Positions 24,259-32,260 are shown, counted from the stretch's first letter. The stretch is 51,346 nt of DNA from Oscillospiraceae bacterium (GCA_015067995.1 SVLJ01000018.1:1-51346), one strand, 5' to 3'. Translations and numbers: made by a program. Notes: generated from the letters alone by a model not told the origin.

Positions 24259-26343
24259 ATGGGAGAACATGAACACAAGGGCTGTTGCTGCGGCCACGAG
24301 CACCATCACCATGAGGAGCACTGCGGCTGCGGCCACGAGCATCACCACCATGAGGAGAGCTGCAGCTGTGGACACGAGCATCACCACCATGAGGAGAGCT
24401 GTGGCTGCGGCCACGAGCATCATCACTATGAGGAAAGCTGTGGCTGCGGGCATGAGCGCCATCATCACGATGACGGCTGTGGGTGCGGCTGCGGTCATGA
24501 CCATGGCAGCGGCGACAGCAAGACCATGCTGATCCGCATTGTGGCGTGTGCTGTGCTGTTGGCGGCAGCAAAGCTGCTGGGCGGAAATGTCTGGATCACA
24601 CTGCCGGTTTATCTGGCAGCTTATCTTGTAATGGGATGGGACGTCCTTCTGCGGGCGGGACGCAACATTCTGCGGGGCAGTGTGTTTGATGAGAATTTCC
24701 TGATGTCCGTGGCTACGCTGGGCGCCTTTGCCATCGGCGATTACGGCGAGGCGGTATTTGTTATGCTGTTCTATCAGGTGGGCGAGCTGTGTCAGGGTTA
24801 TGCCGTGGGCCGCTCCCGCCAGTCCATTGCCGCGCTGATGGATATCCGTCCGGAGACTGTGCATCTGGAACGGAATGGAGAGGAAGTCACTCTGCCGCCG
24901 GAGGAAGCGCAGGCGGGCGAGGTAATGGTGGTACATCCCGGCGAGCGGATCCCGCTGGACGGCACGGTGCTGGAGGGTGTCTCCACACTGGATACTGCCG
25001 CGCTTACCGGCGAGTCTGTGCCCCGTGATGCGGCGGCAGGCGACAGCGTTATCAGCGGCTGCATCAACCGTACCGGTGTTCTGCGGATTCGGGTAGATCG
25101 TCCGTACGGGGAATCCACTGTGGCGCGAATTCTGGAGCTGGTGGAGAATGCCGGTGAGAAGAAGGCAAGACGGGAGGCATTCATCACCCGTTTTGCCCGG
25201 GTCTATACCCCTTGCGTCGTGTTTGCCGCGTTGGCGCTGGCAGTGATCCCGCCGCTGTTTGTGGGCGCGTGGAGCAGCTGGATTCACCGTGCGCTGATCT
25301 TCCTTGTGGTATCCTGTCCCTGTGCGCTGGTGCTGTCTGTGCCCCTGAGCTTCTTTGGCGGCATCGGCGGCGCATCCCGCAGAGGCATTCTGGTGAAGGG
25401 CAGCTGCTATCTGGAGCAGCTGGCAGAGATGGGCACAGCGGTGCTGGATAAAACCGGCACGCTGACGGAAGGAAAATTCTCCGTTGCCGAGGTCTGTCCC
25501 GCCGAAGGTGTTTCCCGCGAAGAATTGCTGGAATGGGCGGCACAGGCGGAGGCGTACTCCGAGCATCCCGTGGCTCTGTCCCTGAAAGCGGCTTGCCCCG
25601 CTGCGGCTGCCGCACGGGTCACAGACGTGCAGGAGCTGGCCGGTTATGGCGTGGCGGCGACGGTGGATGGCCGCCGCATTGCTGCCGGTAACCGTCGGCT
25701 GATGGAACGGGAAGATGTGGACTGTCCGGAAACCTCTGCCGTTGGCACGGTGGTACATGTGGCGGTGGATGGCCGCTACGCCGGTCATCTTGTGATTGCA
25801 GACCGCATTCGTCCCGAAGCGAAGGAACTGGTTTCCAGTCTGAAGGCTTGCGGCGTGGAACGGATCATCATGCTTACCGGCGATACGGAGCAGGTGGCTG
25901 CCGCCGTGGCGGCAGAGCTGGGGATCAAGGAGTATCACGCCGGACTGCTGCCGGGTGATAAGGTCGCCCACATGGAGCAGCTGCTGGCAGAGAATACCGC
26001 AGGTCGTCTGGCCTTTGTGGGTGACGGCATCAACGATGCGCCGGTGCTGTCCCGGGCGGATATCGGCATCGCCATGGGCGCTTTGGGCAGCGACGCCGCC
26101 ATTGAGGCGGCAGACGTGGTGCTGATGGATGACAGTCTTGCCAAAATCGCGGAGGCGGTGCGCATTTCCCGCAGAACGCTGGGCATTGTGCGTCAGAATG
26201 TGGCGTTTGCTCTGGGTGTCAAGGCGTTGGTGCTGCTGCTGAGCGCGTTGGGGCGGGCCAACATGGGCGCTGCGGTGTTTGCGGATGTGGGCGTAGCGCT
26301 GCTGACCATCCTGAATGCTGCCCGTGCGCTGCGGGTAAAATGA
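24259..26343 (+). CDS. cadA: Cd/Zn/Pb-transporting P1B-type ATPase with His/Cys-rich N-terminus
   Basis: A 694-residue heavy-metal exporter in the plasma membrane. The N-terminal ~80 residues are five 13-residue repeats of the form CGCGHEHHHHEES instead of the usual ferredoxin-like CxxC domain. Then come about eight membrane helices, the TGES actuator motif (Glu252), the CPC metal site (Cys353-Pro-Cys355), the phosphorylated Asp397 in DKTGTLTEG, the EHPVA motif (His436) and the hinge GDGINDAP (589-594). The motif set matches the Zn/Cd/Pb subgroup. The ATG at 24259 follows GGAGGG and an 11-bp gap from the metal sensor, so the operon is metal-induced by inference. Confidence 0.95.
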   Translation: MGEHEHKGCCCGHEHHHHEEHCGCGHEHHHHEESCSCGHEHHHHEESCGCGHEHHHYEESCGCGHERHHHDDGCGCGCGHDHGSGDSKTMLIRIVACAVLLAAAKLLGGNVWITLPVYLAAYLVMGWDVLLRAGRNILRGSVFDENFLMSVATLGAFAIGDYGEAVFVMLFYQVGELCQGYAVGRSRQSIAALMDIRPETVHLERNGEEVTLPPEEAQAGEVMVVHPGERIPLDGTVLEGVSTLDTAALTGESVPRDAAAGDSVISGCINRTGVLRIRVDRPYGESTVARILELVENAGEKKARREAFITRFARVYTPCVVFAALALAVIPPLFVGAWSSWIHRALIFLVVSCPCALVLSVPLSFFGGIGGASRRGILVKGSCYLEQLAEMGTAVLDKTGTLTEGKFSVAEVCPAEGVSREELLEWAAQAEAYSEHPVALSLKAACPAAAAARVTDVQELAGYGVAATVDGRRIAAGNRRLMEREDVDCPETSAVGTVVHVAVDGRYAGHLVIADRIRPEAKELVSSLKACGVERIIMLTGDTEQVAAAVAAELGIKEYHAGLLPGDKVAHMEQLLAENTAGRLAFVGDGINDAPVLSRADIGIAMGALGSDAAIEAADVVLMDDSLAKIAEAVRISRRTLGIVRQNVAFALGVKALVLLLSALGRANMGAAVFADVGVALLTILNAARALRVK
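24283..24477 (+). repeat. Five tandem 39-bp repeats encoding the metal-binding N-terminus of the ATPase
   Basis: Five in-frame copies of a 39-nt unit (13 codons, consensus CGCGHEHHHHEES) run from codon 9 to codon 73. The middle copies are nearly identical in DNA; the last is the most diverged. Such arrays can change copy number by slippage or recombination. Confidence 0.9.
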
Positions 26344-26418
26344 ATATGCATGGGAAAGAGACGGCGCATCGGTCGCCAATGTCACCAAAATCAGAGAAAA
26401 TCCGTTAAGTAAAAACGC

Positions 26419-26466
26419 AAAGAGATCCTCGTGTTTCCATCAACGAAACATGGGGATCTCTTTTTT
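26419..26466 (+). terminator. Terminator of the metal-resistance operon
   Basis: AAAGAGATCC (26419-26428) pairs with GGATCTCTTT (26454-26463) with an inner CGTGTTTC/GAAACATG stem and a TTTTTT tail. Confidence 0.9.
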
Positions 26467-26483
26467 GGAGCTTTAGCGCAAAT

Positions 26484-26626
26484 AAAGACAGCCCCCGAAT
26501 AGGGGGCTGCCAGAGATGATCTTGTGGTTGTTAGACCTACTCGGTGCCCCCTTTAGGGGGCGACCACAGGAGATAGGCCCTTATAGGGCCTGGTCAAACC
26601 ACGCGTTCAACGCGTGGTTTTGATTT
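26484..26626. other. Array of four GC-rich hairpins: candidate IS200/IS605-derived relic or structured RNA
   Basis: This non-coding stretch fills most of the 306-bp gap after the ATPase gene. It holds four separate hairpins: CAGCCCCC/GGGGGCTG (26489-26509), GCCCCC/GGGGGC (26546-26561, inside an outer TGTGGT/ACCACA pairing, 26523-26568), AGGCCC/GGGCCT (26575-26591) and a 10-bp AAACCACGCG/CGCGTGGTTT (26596-26620). It ends with TTGAT. On the minus strand the first hairpin is followed by TCTTTATTT, like a terminator. Subterminal hairpins with no coding capacity fit a palindrome-associated element mobilised by IS200/IS605 transposases, or a stand-alone RNA. I cannot confirm either. 26344-26418 and 26627-26649 hold nothing recognisable. 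Confidence 0.5.
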
Positions 26627-26649
26627 ACATCGTGTGCGCGTTCGCAGGG

Positions 26650-27120
26650 TTAGCGGTGATCGTCGTTTAAGAAACCGTCACGATCCAGATTTCGGCCATT
26701 GCGGAGCATATCCTCATAGGTGGGAAGCCCGCTGGAGGCGGAATCGTTACCTGCCGCACCACTGCCGGAGCCGTTACCTGCGGAACCGGTACCGGGGGTG
26801 GAGCTGCCGGGGGTGGAGCTGCCGGGGGTGGAGCTGCCGGGGGTGGAGCTGCTGCCGAAGTCGTCAGTCACGGTGTCATCGGTGAAGTCATCCATGATGG
26901 AGCTGTTTCCGGAGCCGCTGCCGGGGGTTGTGGCGCCGGAGTTGCTGCCGGTGCCCGGATTGCTGTTGTTGGGGGTGTTGGTGCTGCCGGTGTTCTCATT
27001 GGTGCTGCCGGTCTGGTTGTTCGAATCGGTCTGCGTGCTGGCTTCACAGCCGCAGGAAGTCAGAGCGGCGATGGAAAGCACCGTCAGGGCCAGCACCAGA
27101 AAAACGGAAAGCCGTTTCAA
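26650..27120 (-). CDS. Small low-complexity lipoprotein
   Basis: A 156-residue exported lipoprotein of unknown function. The signal peptide MKRLSVFLVLALTVLSIAALTSCG ends in an LTSC lipobox (core region residues 8-23). Almost all of the mature chain is Ser/Thr/Gly/Asn/Pro-rich linker, including tandem SSTPG units. Short charged islands, MDDFTDDTVTDDFG and the C-terminal LPTYEDMLRNGRN ... DRDGFLNDD, are the only non-repetitive parts and may be the functional ends. The start is TTG with AAGGAGG eight bases upstream. It sits alone between the hairpin array and perR. Confidence 0.78.
   Translation of the reverse strand: MKRLSVFLVLALTVLSIAALTSCGCEASTQTDSNNQTGSTNENTGSTNTPNNSNPGTGSNSGATTPGSGSGNSSIMDDFTDDTVTDDFGSSSTPGSSTPGSSTPGSSTPGTGSAGNGSGSGAAGNDSASSGLPTYEDMLRNGRNLDRDGFLNDDHR
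26791..26850 (-). repeat. Four tandem 15-bp repeats in the lipoprotein gene
   Basis: The unit (a/g)CCGGGGGTGGAGCT is repeated four times head to tail and encodes SSTPG on the minus strand. Copies 2-4 are identical, which suggests recent slippage. Confidence 0.92.
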
Positions 27121-27229
27121 TTTGGTTGCCTCCTTTGGTGGAGTATTGGATTTGCGATACCCTGTGTTATTCTGTCCGATCCTGCAGAAAAAACCGGCGG
27201 TACCGTGTGAAATTTATTTCAAAAAAGGC

Positions 27230-27258
27230 TTGCATTTTCCAAAACTGTATGATATAAA
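27230..27258 (+). promoter_or_regulatory. Promoter of perR
   Basis: TTGCAT (27230-27235), 17 nt, TATAAA (27253-27258), immediately followed by a PerR-box-like palindrome. Confidence 0.6.
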
Positions 27259-27259
27259 A

Positions 27260-27277
27260 TAATAGTAATTGTTATTA
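27260..27277 (+). promoter_or_regulatory. PerR-box-like operator upstream of perR
   Basis: TAATAGTAATTGTTATTA is an imperfect 18-bp palindrome (7 of 9 positions symmetric), AT-rich like the PerR consensus, and overlaps the predicted start of transcription. It suggests autoregulation. Confidence 0.6.
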
Positions 27278-27296
27278 ATAAGAAAGTGAGGTGTCT

Positions 27297-27680
27297 ATGC
27301 AAGGCTCCAAGCGATTTTCCCATCAGAGGGAAGAGATCTATATGGCTCTGCGGGGAACGAAAACCCATCCCACCGCGGAGATGGTGTATACCTGGCTGAA
27401 GCCGTCCATGCCCAAGCTGAGTCTGGGAACGGTCTACCGGAATCTGCACCAGATGGCGGAAGAGGGCCGGATCATGGAGATCCCGGGCACTGTGGTGCGG
27501 TTTGACGCCAATACGGCACCCCACACACATTTTTTATGCTGTGAATGCGGCGGCGTTTCCGATCTGGATATGCCGTACGATTCGGAGCTGGACCAGATAG
27601 TGGAGCGGAACGGCTGCAGGGTTCAGACCCACAGCCTGATGTTTTACGGCGTTTGTCCGGTCTGCATGGGACAGGAATAA
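27297..27680 (+). CDS. perR: Peroxide-responsive regulator PerR (Fur family)
   Basis: A 127-residue Fur-family repressor. The metal-sensing residues match Bacillus PerR in identity and spacing: His24, Asp70, His76, His78 and Asp89 ([12 protein letters not shown], then SDLD). The aspartate at 70 distinguishes PerR from Fur, which has glutamate. The structural zinc site is complete (Cys81, Cys84, Cys120, Cys123). Iron-catalysed histidine oxidation by peroxide is the known mechanism in this family. The ATG at 27297 has GTGAGG upstream; an in-frame GTG at 27291 is part of that site. Rubrerythrin follows after 62 bp and is the likely target. Confidence 0.9.
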   Translation: MQGSKRFSHQREEIYMALRGTKTHPTAEMVYTWLKPSMPKLSLGTVYRNLHQMAEEGRIMEIPGTVVRFDANTAPHTHFLCCECGGVSDLDMPYDSELDQIVERNGCRVQTHSLMFYGVCPVCMGQE

Positions 27681-27681
27681 A

Positions 27682-27695
27682 TAATGCTATCATTA
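27682..27695 (+). promoter_or_regulatory. Possible second PerR box before rubrerythrin
   Basis: TAATG-CTAT-CATTA, a 5-bp perfect palindrome directly after the perR stop codon and about 50 nt before the rubrerythrin start. Its position fits a regulated internal promoter, but no clear -35/-10 pair is visible. Confidence 0.4.
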
Positions 27696-27742
27696 CCATA
27701 CTAAATAACGTTTATGCTTTGAAATTGGAAAGGGGAAACATT

Positions 27743-28276
27743 ATGGAACTGAAGGGAAGCAAGACTGAGGCCAATCTGTGGATCGCATTTGCCGGCGAAT
27801 CCCAGGCACGCAACAAGTATACCTATTATGCCAGCAAGGCCAAGAAGGAAGGCTATGAGCAGATCGCAGCCATCTTCCAGGAGACTGCCGACAACGAGAA
27901 GGAGCATGCCAAGCTCTGGTTCAAGGCTCTGGGCGGCATTGGCGACACCATGGAGAATCTGGCAGCCGCCGCAGCCGGTGAGAACGAAGAGTGGACCAAG
28001 ATGTACGCCGAAATGGCCCGTACCGCCGAGGAGGAGGGCTTCCTGGCTTTGGCTGCTCAGTTTGAGGGCGTTGCCAAGATCGAGAAGACCCATGAGGAGA
28101 GATACCTCAAGCTGCTGGATAACCTGAAGAAGGGTGAGGTCTTCAAGAAGGGCGAGAAGGTCATGTGGTTCTGCCGCAACTGCGGTCACGTGGAAGTCGG
28201 CGAGGAGGCTCCCGAGGTCTGCCCTGTGTGCGCACATCCTCAGGCTTATTTCCAGATCAAGGCCATGAACTATTGA
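27743..28276 (+). CDS. rbr: Rubrerythrin
   Basis: A 177-residue non-haem iron protein that reduces hydrogen peroxide to water in anaerobes. The four-helix domain carries the di-iron ligands in [11 protein letters not shown] (near 17-27), [11 protein letters not shown] (46-56), [11 protein letters not shown] (about 90-100) and EKTHEERY (about 116-123). The C-terminal rubredoxin domain has CRNCGHV and CPVCAHP (about 148-168) for a single iron. Length is typical of the short form. The ATG at 27743 has GGAAAGGGG upstream. It lies downstream of perR, probably partly cotranscribed, and ends at a strong terminator. Confidence 0.96.
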   Translation: MELKGSKTEANLWIAFAGESQARNKYTYYASKAKKEGYEQIAAIFQETADNEKEHAKLWFKALGGIGDTMENLAAAAAGENEEWTKMYAEMARTAEEEGFLALAAQFEGVAKIEKTHEERYLKLLDNLKKGEVFKKGEKVMWFCRNCGHVEVGEEAPEVCPVCAHPQAYFQIKAMNY

Positions 28277-28295
28277 TTTTTGAACATCAAATAAA

Positions 28296-28334
28296 TCGGG
28301 AGGATCGCTTTTGGCGATCCTCCCGAATCTTTTT
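28296..28334. terminator. Terminator between rubrerythrin and the aro operon
   Basis: A perfect 13-bp stem TCGGGAGGATCGC/GCGATCCTCCCGA (28296-28308 with 28314-28326) followed by TCTTTTTG on plus; it may serve both convergent transcripts. Confidence 0.9.
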
Positions 28335-28335
28335 G

Positions 28336-28779
28336 TTATTCCGCTTCTTCGGCGTTGTCGTAAAGGAAGTGCAGCGCTTCCAGATAGCCCTGAATGCCCT
28401 TGCCCTTGATGGTGGCAACGCAGGCCTGACGAATATAGGAGATCTTGCGGAAATCCTCCCGGGTGTCCGGGTCGGAAATGTGCACCTCCACGGTGGGAAT
28501 GCCCACGGCCTTGACGGCGTCCAGCAGGGCGATGCTGGTATGGGTGTAGGCGGCGGGGTTGATGATGATACCGTCCACATTGTCCAGATAGGCCTGCTGC
28601 ATGGCGCTGATGAGGTCGCCCTCGTGGTTGGACTGGAAGAAGTCCACATCTACGCTGAGCTTCTGCGCTTCCGCCTGCACCATGCTCACCAGATCCTGAT
28701 AGGTGGCGTGGCCGTAGATCTCCGGCTGGCGGATGCCCAGCATGTTCATATTGGGTCCGTTAAGAACCAGAATTTTCAC
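28336..28779 (-). CDS. aroQ: Type II 3-dehydroquinate dehydratase
   Basis: A 147-residue enzyme catalysing the third shikimate step, 3-dehydroquinate to 3-dehydroshikimate. Motifs of the dodecameric type II class are clear: NGPNMNMLGIRQPEIYG with the catalytic tyrosine (Tyr22), FFQSNHEGDL, INPAAYTHTS, and the histidine in VEVHISD. Length is normal. It is the last gene of the aromatic operon and overlaps the end of the aroE-aroK fusion by 20 bp, so translation is probably coupled. Confidence 0.96.
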   Translation of the reverse strand: MKILVLNGPNMNMLGIRQPEIYGHATYQDLVSMVQAEAQKLSVDVDFFQSNHEGDLISAMQQAYLDNVDGIIINPAAYTHTSIALLDAVKAVGIPTVEVHISDPDTREDFRKISYIRQACVATIKGKGIQGYLEALHFLYDNAEEAE

Positions 28780-30004
28780 AAAAATCCCTCCAAATCGTCT
28801 GTGCGGTGTCTTCTATGGCACCGTCGTTGTCAATGACTGCGTCCCGGAACCGCTCATACATGGGGCGGCGTTCCTCCCACATGGCGGTGAGTTTCGTGGT
28901 TTGGGACAGGGGGCGGCCCTCAGTGGGCAGCAGCTCCAGATCCCGCAGCAGATGATAGATGCGTCCGTTCTGCCGCAGAGGGGCGTAGTTTCGCTCATCC
29001 TTCACCACGCCGCCGCCGGTGAGAAGGATCTTGCCGGACAGCTTTCCGGCTTCGGTGGTGACTTCCCGTTCCAGTGCCCGGAATGCGGCCTCGCCCTGCG
29101 CGGCGAAGATCTCGGGAATGGACATGCCTGCTTTTTGGACGATGAGCTTGTCCAGATCCACGGCTTCCCGGCCGGTCAGTTCTGCCAGCCTGGCGCCTAC
29201 GGAGGATTTCCCGCTGCCGGGCATGCCGATGAGGACGATGTTGGTCATCTCCTGCCGCAGCTTGCCGAGAATGCGCTCGTTTTCAGAATCCGGGATGGTG
29301 CGGGAGAAGAAATGTTCCTCCGCCGCCACTGCCTGCCGCACCAGCATGGGCAGACCGTCGGAACAGGGGATACCCAGCTCCTCTGCCTGCAGGATCAGCG
29401 CCGTGCGCCGGGGATTGTATACCACATCCAGCACGCCGCTGCAGCGGGGAAAGGCCCGCAGATCCACCGGGGCTTCTCCCGTGTGGGGATACATGCCTAC
29501 GGGGGTGGTGTTCACCACGATGTCGGCGTCATCATGGCGGGAGAGGTTTTCGTAATTGTCCTCGCCGCTGCGGGAGATCACCACTACCTGCCGGGCACCG
29601 CCCAGGCGTGTCATGGTCTGGGCGGTGACGGATGCGCCGCCGCTGCCCAGAATGACCACTTTTTTGCCTTCGAAGGAAATGCCTGCACGCTCCGCCATCC
29701 AGATGAAGCCGGCGGCGTCGGTGTTATAGCCGTACAGCTTGCCGTACCGTCCCACGATGGTGTTGACGCTGCCAATGGCCCGGGCGGTGTCGTCGATGAC
29801 ATCACAGAATGCCATGACGGCTTTCTTATAGGGGATGGTCACATTGAGACCGCCGATGCCCGGCTGACGAAGGAAGCTCTCCAGCTCCTCCGGTTCCAGT
29901 TCAATGAGGCGATAGCTGTCACAGCCCAGCTCCTGATGGATGGGCGCAGACCAGCTGTGTCCCAGCTTGCGGCCCAGAAGGCCGTAAATTTTCTCTTCTG
30001 CCAT
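28760..30004 (-). CDS. Bifunctional shikimate dehydrogenase-shikimate kinase (AroE-AroK fusion)
   Basis: A 414-residue fusion covering two successive shikimate steps. Residues 1-245 are shikimate dehydrogenase: the shikimate-binding KLGHSWSAPIH, catalytic Lys60 (NVTIPYK), catalytic Asp96 (YNTDAAG) and NADP-binding GSGGAS (120-125). Residues 253-414 are shikimate kinase: P-loop GMPGSGKSS (260-268), DLDKLI (283-288), LTGGGVV (328-334) and the lid arginine in EGRPLS. The frame is continuous with no stop or shift at the junction. The start is 3 bp after the pheA stop codon. Such fusions are uncommon but fit the compact operon. Confidence 0.95.
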   Translation of the reverse strand: MAEEKIYGLLGRKLGHSWSAPIHQELGCDSYRLIELEPEELESFLRQPGIGGLNVTIPYKKAVMAFCDVIDDTARAIGSVNTIVGRYGKLYGYNTDAAGFIWMAERAGISFEGKKVVILGSGGASVTAQTMTRLGGARQVVVISRSGEDNYENLSRHDDADIVVNTTPVGMYPHTGEAPVDLRAFPRCSGVLDVVYNPRRTALILQAEELGIPCSDGLPMLVRQAVAAEEHFFSRTIPDSENERILGKLRQEMTNIVLIGMPGSGKSSVGARLAELTGREAVDLDKLIVQKAGMSIPEIFAAQGEAAFRALEREVTTEAGKLSGKILLTGGGVVKDERNYAPLRQNGRIYHLLRDLELLPTEGRPLSQTTKLTAMWEERRPMYERFRDAVIDNDGAIEDTAQTIWRDFCENSGS

Positions 30005-30007
30005 GGC

Positions 30008-31147
30008 TTATACTTCTGCGTAACTGCCAAGGAAATTGAAGCTGGCGCAGCTGCGCTCCAGCTCCTCCAGCATGGCCAGAACGCTGGGATCGGCCACGGA
30101 GGCCTCCAGCTCCAGGAAGAAGATAAACTCGAAGTTCCGGCCGGTGACGGGGCAGGACTCCAGCTTGGTCATGTTGATGCCCAGGGCGGCCAGCTTGGAG
30201 AGAATGTCATAGAGAGCGCCGGGCTTGTTGTCACAGGCCAAAATCAGGCTGATGCGGTTGGAGCCTTCATAGATCACCGGCTCCTTGGAGACGCAGATGA
30301 AGCGGGTGTAGTTGTTGTCGCTGTCCTGGATGTCGGCATTGACGGTTTCCAGACCGTACAGGGCGGAACAGGGGTGAGAAGAGATGGCGGCGGAATGACG
30401 GCTGCCGGACTCGGCCACCATCTTGGCGGCCATGGCGGTGTTGTCGCAGGGGATGACCCGGACACCGTTCAGTTTATTCAGGAACTTGCTGCACTGGCCG
30501 ATGGCCTGCTGGTGAGAGTAGATCTCTGTAATGTCGCTCATCTTCACGCCGGGCAGCGCCAGCAGTTCGTGGCGGATGCACAGACGAGCGGAGCGGACGA
30601 TGGACAGACGATGGTTCTGCAGCAGCTCATACACAGCGCGGACAGAGCCGTTGGCGCTGTTTTCGATGGGCAGGATGCCGAATTTGCAAAGACCGGACTC
30701 CACGGCGGAGACTACAGCGTCGAAGGTCTTCACATAGACGATGTTGCCCCGGGGCAGGATGCGGTCACAGGCTACCTGAGAGTTGGCACCCTCCACACCC
30801 TGACAGGCCACAAGACCGGTCTGGGGGAAGATGGCGCTGCCGGCGGCCCTGGCGGTCTTCACCTGCGCGGCTACTCGGGTGGGTGAAGAGATCAGCTCTG
30901 CCTGACGGGAGCGGGCCAGCTCGAACAGTGTGGAGTAGAGATGGTAGGCATAGCGCTCCTTGTCGCCGGCGGCCTCGGTGACCTTGGCCAGAACGGCACG
31001 CTCGCGCTCCTTGTTGAGAATGGGGAGGTTGTTGGCTTGCTTATATGCGGCTACTTCCTCGGCGAGGCTCATGCGCTCCAGAAACAGCTTCAGCAGCTGA
31101 TCGTCCACTGCATCAATTCTGACACGAATTTCATTCAGATCCATCAT
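30008..31147 (-). CDS. pheA: Chorismate mutase-prephenate dehydratase (P-protein)
   Basis: A 379-residue bifunctional enzyme converting chorismate to phenylpyruvate. Chorismate mutase (AroQ fold) spans residues 1-90 (IRVRIDAVDDQLLKLFLERM). Prephenate dehydratase spans about 105-290, with PIENS (160-164) and the catalytic Thr281-Arg-Phe283. A C-terminal ACT domain spans about 297-370, with GAL (310-312). The feedback motif that usually reads ESRP is ESCP here (330-333), an odd replacement of the arginine. Two adjacent ATGs (31147, 31144) follow an AGGAGG site, 5 or 8 bases away; either could be used. Confidence 0.95.
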   Translation of the reverse strand: MMDLNEIRVRIDAVDDQLLKLFLERMSLAEEVAAYKQANNLPILNKERERAVLAKVTEAAGDKERYAYHLYSTLFELARSRQAELISSPTRVAAQVKTARAAGSAIFPQTGLVACQGVEGANSQVACDRILPRGNIVYVKTFDAVVSAVESGLCKFGILPIENSANGSVRAVYELLQNHRLSIVRSARLCIRHELLALPGVKMSDITEIYSHQQAIGQCSKFLNKLNGVRVIPCDNTAMAAKMVAESGSRHSAAISSHPCSALYGLETVNADIQDSDNNYTRFICVSKEPVIYEGSNRISLILACDNKPGALYDILSKLAALGINMTKLESCPVTGRNFEFIFFLELEASVADPSVLAMLEELERSCASFNFLGSYAEV

Positions 31148-31174
31148 AGTTTCCTCCTGATCGGTGATCGGTTT

Positions 31175-32260
31175 TTAAAGTTGCTTTTCTTCCAGAAGCA
31201 GATCCAGCGCCACAATGGCGGCCACGGCTTCTACAACGGGTACAGCCCGGTGAGTCACACAGGGATCGTGACGCCCCCGGATCACCAGCTCTGCCGGCTC
31301 CATCCGGGAGAGACTGACAGTCTGCTGGGGCAGGGAGATGGAGGGGGTGGGCTTGAAGGCTACCCGCATGGTGACGGGCATTCCATTGGTGATGCCGCCC
31401 AGAATGCCGCCGGCGTGGTTGGTGGCGGTGACAATATTTCCGTCCTCCAGTACGAAGGGGTCGTTGTTTTCCGAGCCATAGCGCTGCACCACATCAAAGC
31501 CTGCCCCGAAATCCACGCCCTTTACGGCAGGGATGCCGAACAGTGCGGCGGCCAGACGGTTTTCCACGCCGTCAAACATGGGGCCGCCCAGACCGGCGGG
31601 CAGTCCGGTGACGGCGCATTCCACGCAGCCACCGATGCTGTCGCCCCGTGAGCGTGCCTCGGCGATGATGGCCTTCATGTGCTCTCCGGCCGCATCGTCC
31701 AGCACGGGAAAGTCCTTGTCAGCCACGGCTGTAAAAAGTTCCGGCATAGGGTGGAAGGGAAAGCGCTCTTCACTGACAGAACCGATGGCCAGAATGTGGG
31801 CACCCACATGGATACCCCGGCGGGCGAGAATCTGCTTTGCGATGCCGCCGGCGATGCAAAGCGGCGCAGTCAGACGACCGGAGAAGTGACCGCCGCCCCG
31901 CATGTCCGCCTGCCCCTTCCACTTGACCCATGCGGTGTAGTCCGCATGGGCGGGGCGGGGCTTATCCGCCAGTTCCGCATAATCGGAGGAATGGTGGTCG
32001 CTGTTTTCGATCATGGCGCACAGGGGACTGCCGCAGGTGACACCGTCTGCAAGACCAGAGAGGAAAACAGGGTGATCTGCTTCCTTCCGGGCGGTGGACT
32101 GGGCGTTGCGGCCCGGCGCGCGGCGATCCATAAACCGCTGCAGATCTTCAAGGTCAACGGCTTCTCCCGCAGGCAGACCATGCACGGTAACGCCAATGGC
32201 TTTCCCGTGGGACTGACCGAAGACACCTATCCGCAGAACATTTCCGAATTCAGAGGACAT
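31175..32260 (-). CDS. aroC: Chorismate synthase
   Basis: A 361-residue enzyme for the last common step, 5-enolpyruvylshikimate-3-phosphate to chorismate, using reduced FMN. Signatures are GQSHGKAIGVTVHGLPAG (residues 15-32), RPAHADYTAWVKW, MRGGGHFSGRLTA with the catalytic histidine, NHAGGILGGITNG and the late GRHDPC. Length is normal. The start overlaps the end of aroA by 11 bp, indicating translational coupling. Confidence 0.97.
   Translation of the reverse strand: MSSEFGNVLRIGVFGQSHGKAIGVTVHGLPAGEAVDLEDLQRFMDRRAPGRNAQSTARKEADHPVFLSGLADGVTCGSPLCAMIENSDHHSSDYAELADKPRPAHADYTAWVKWKGQADMRGGGHFSGRLTAPLCIAGGIAKQILARRGIHVGAHILAIGSVSEERFPFHPMPELFTAVADKDFPVLDDAAGEHMKAIIAEARSRGDSIGGCVECAVTGLPAGLGGPMFDGVENRLAAALFGIPAVKGVDFGAGFDVVQRYGSENNDPFVLEDGNIVTATNHAGGILGGITNGMPVTMRVAFKPTPSISLPQQTVSLSRMEPAELVIRGRHDPCVTHRAVPVVEAVAAIVALDLLLEEKQL

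Noticed and set aside
24283..24477. CRISPR-like direct repeats
   Set aside because: The repeats are contiguous 39-bp in-frame coding units with no spacers, and no cas genes are nearby.
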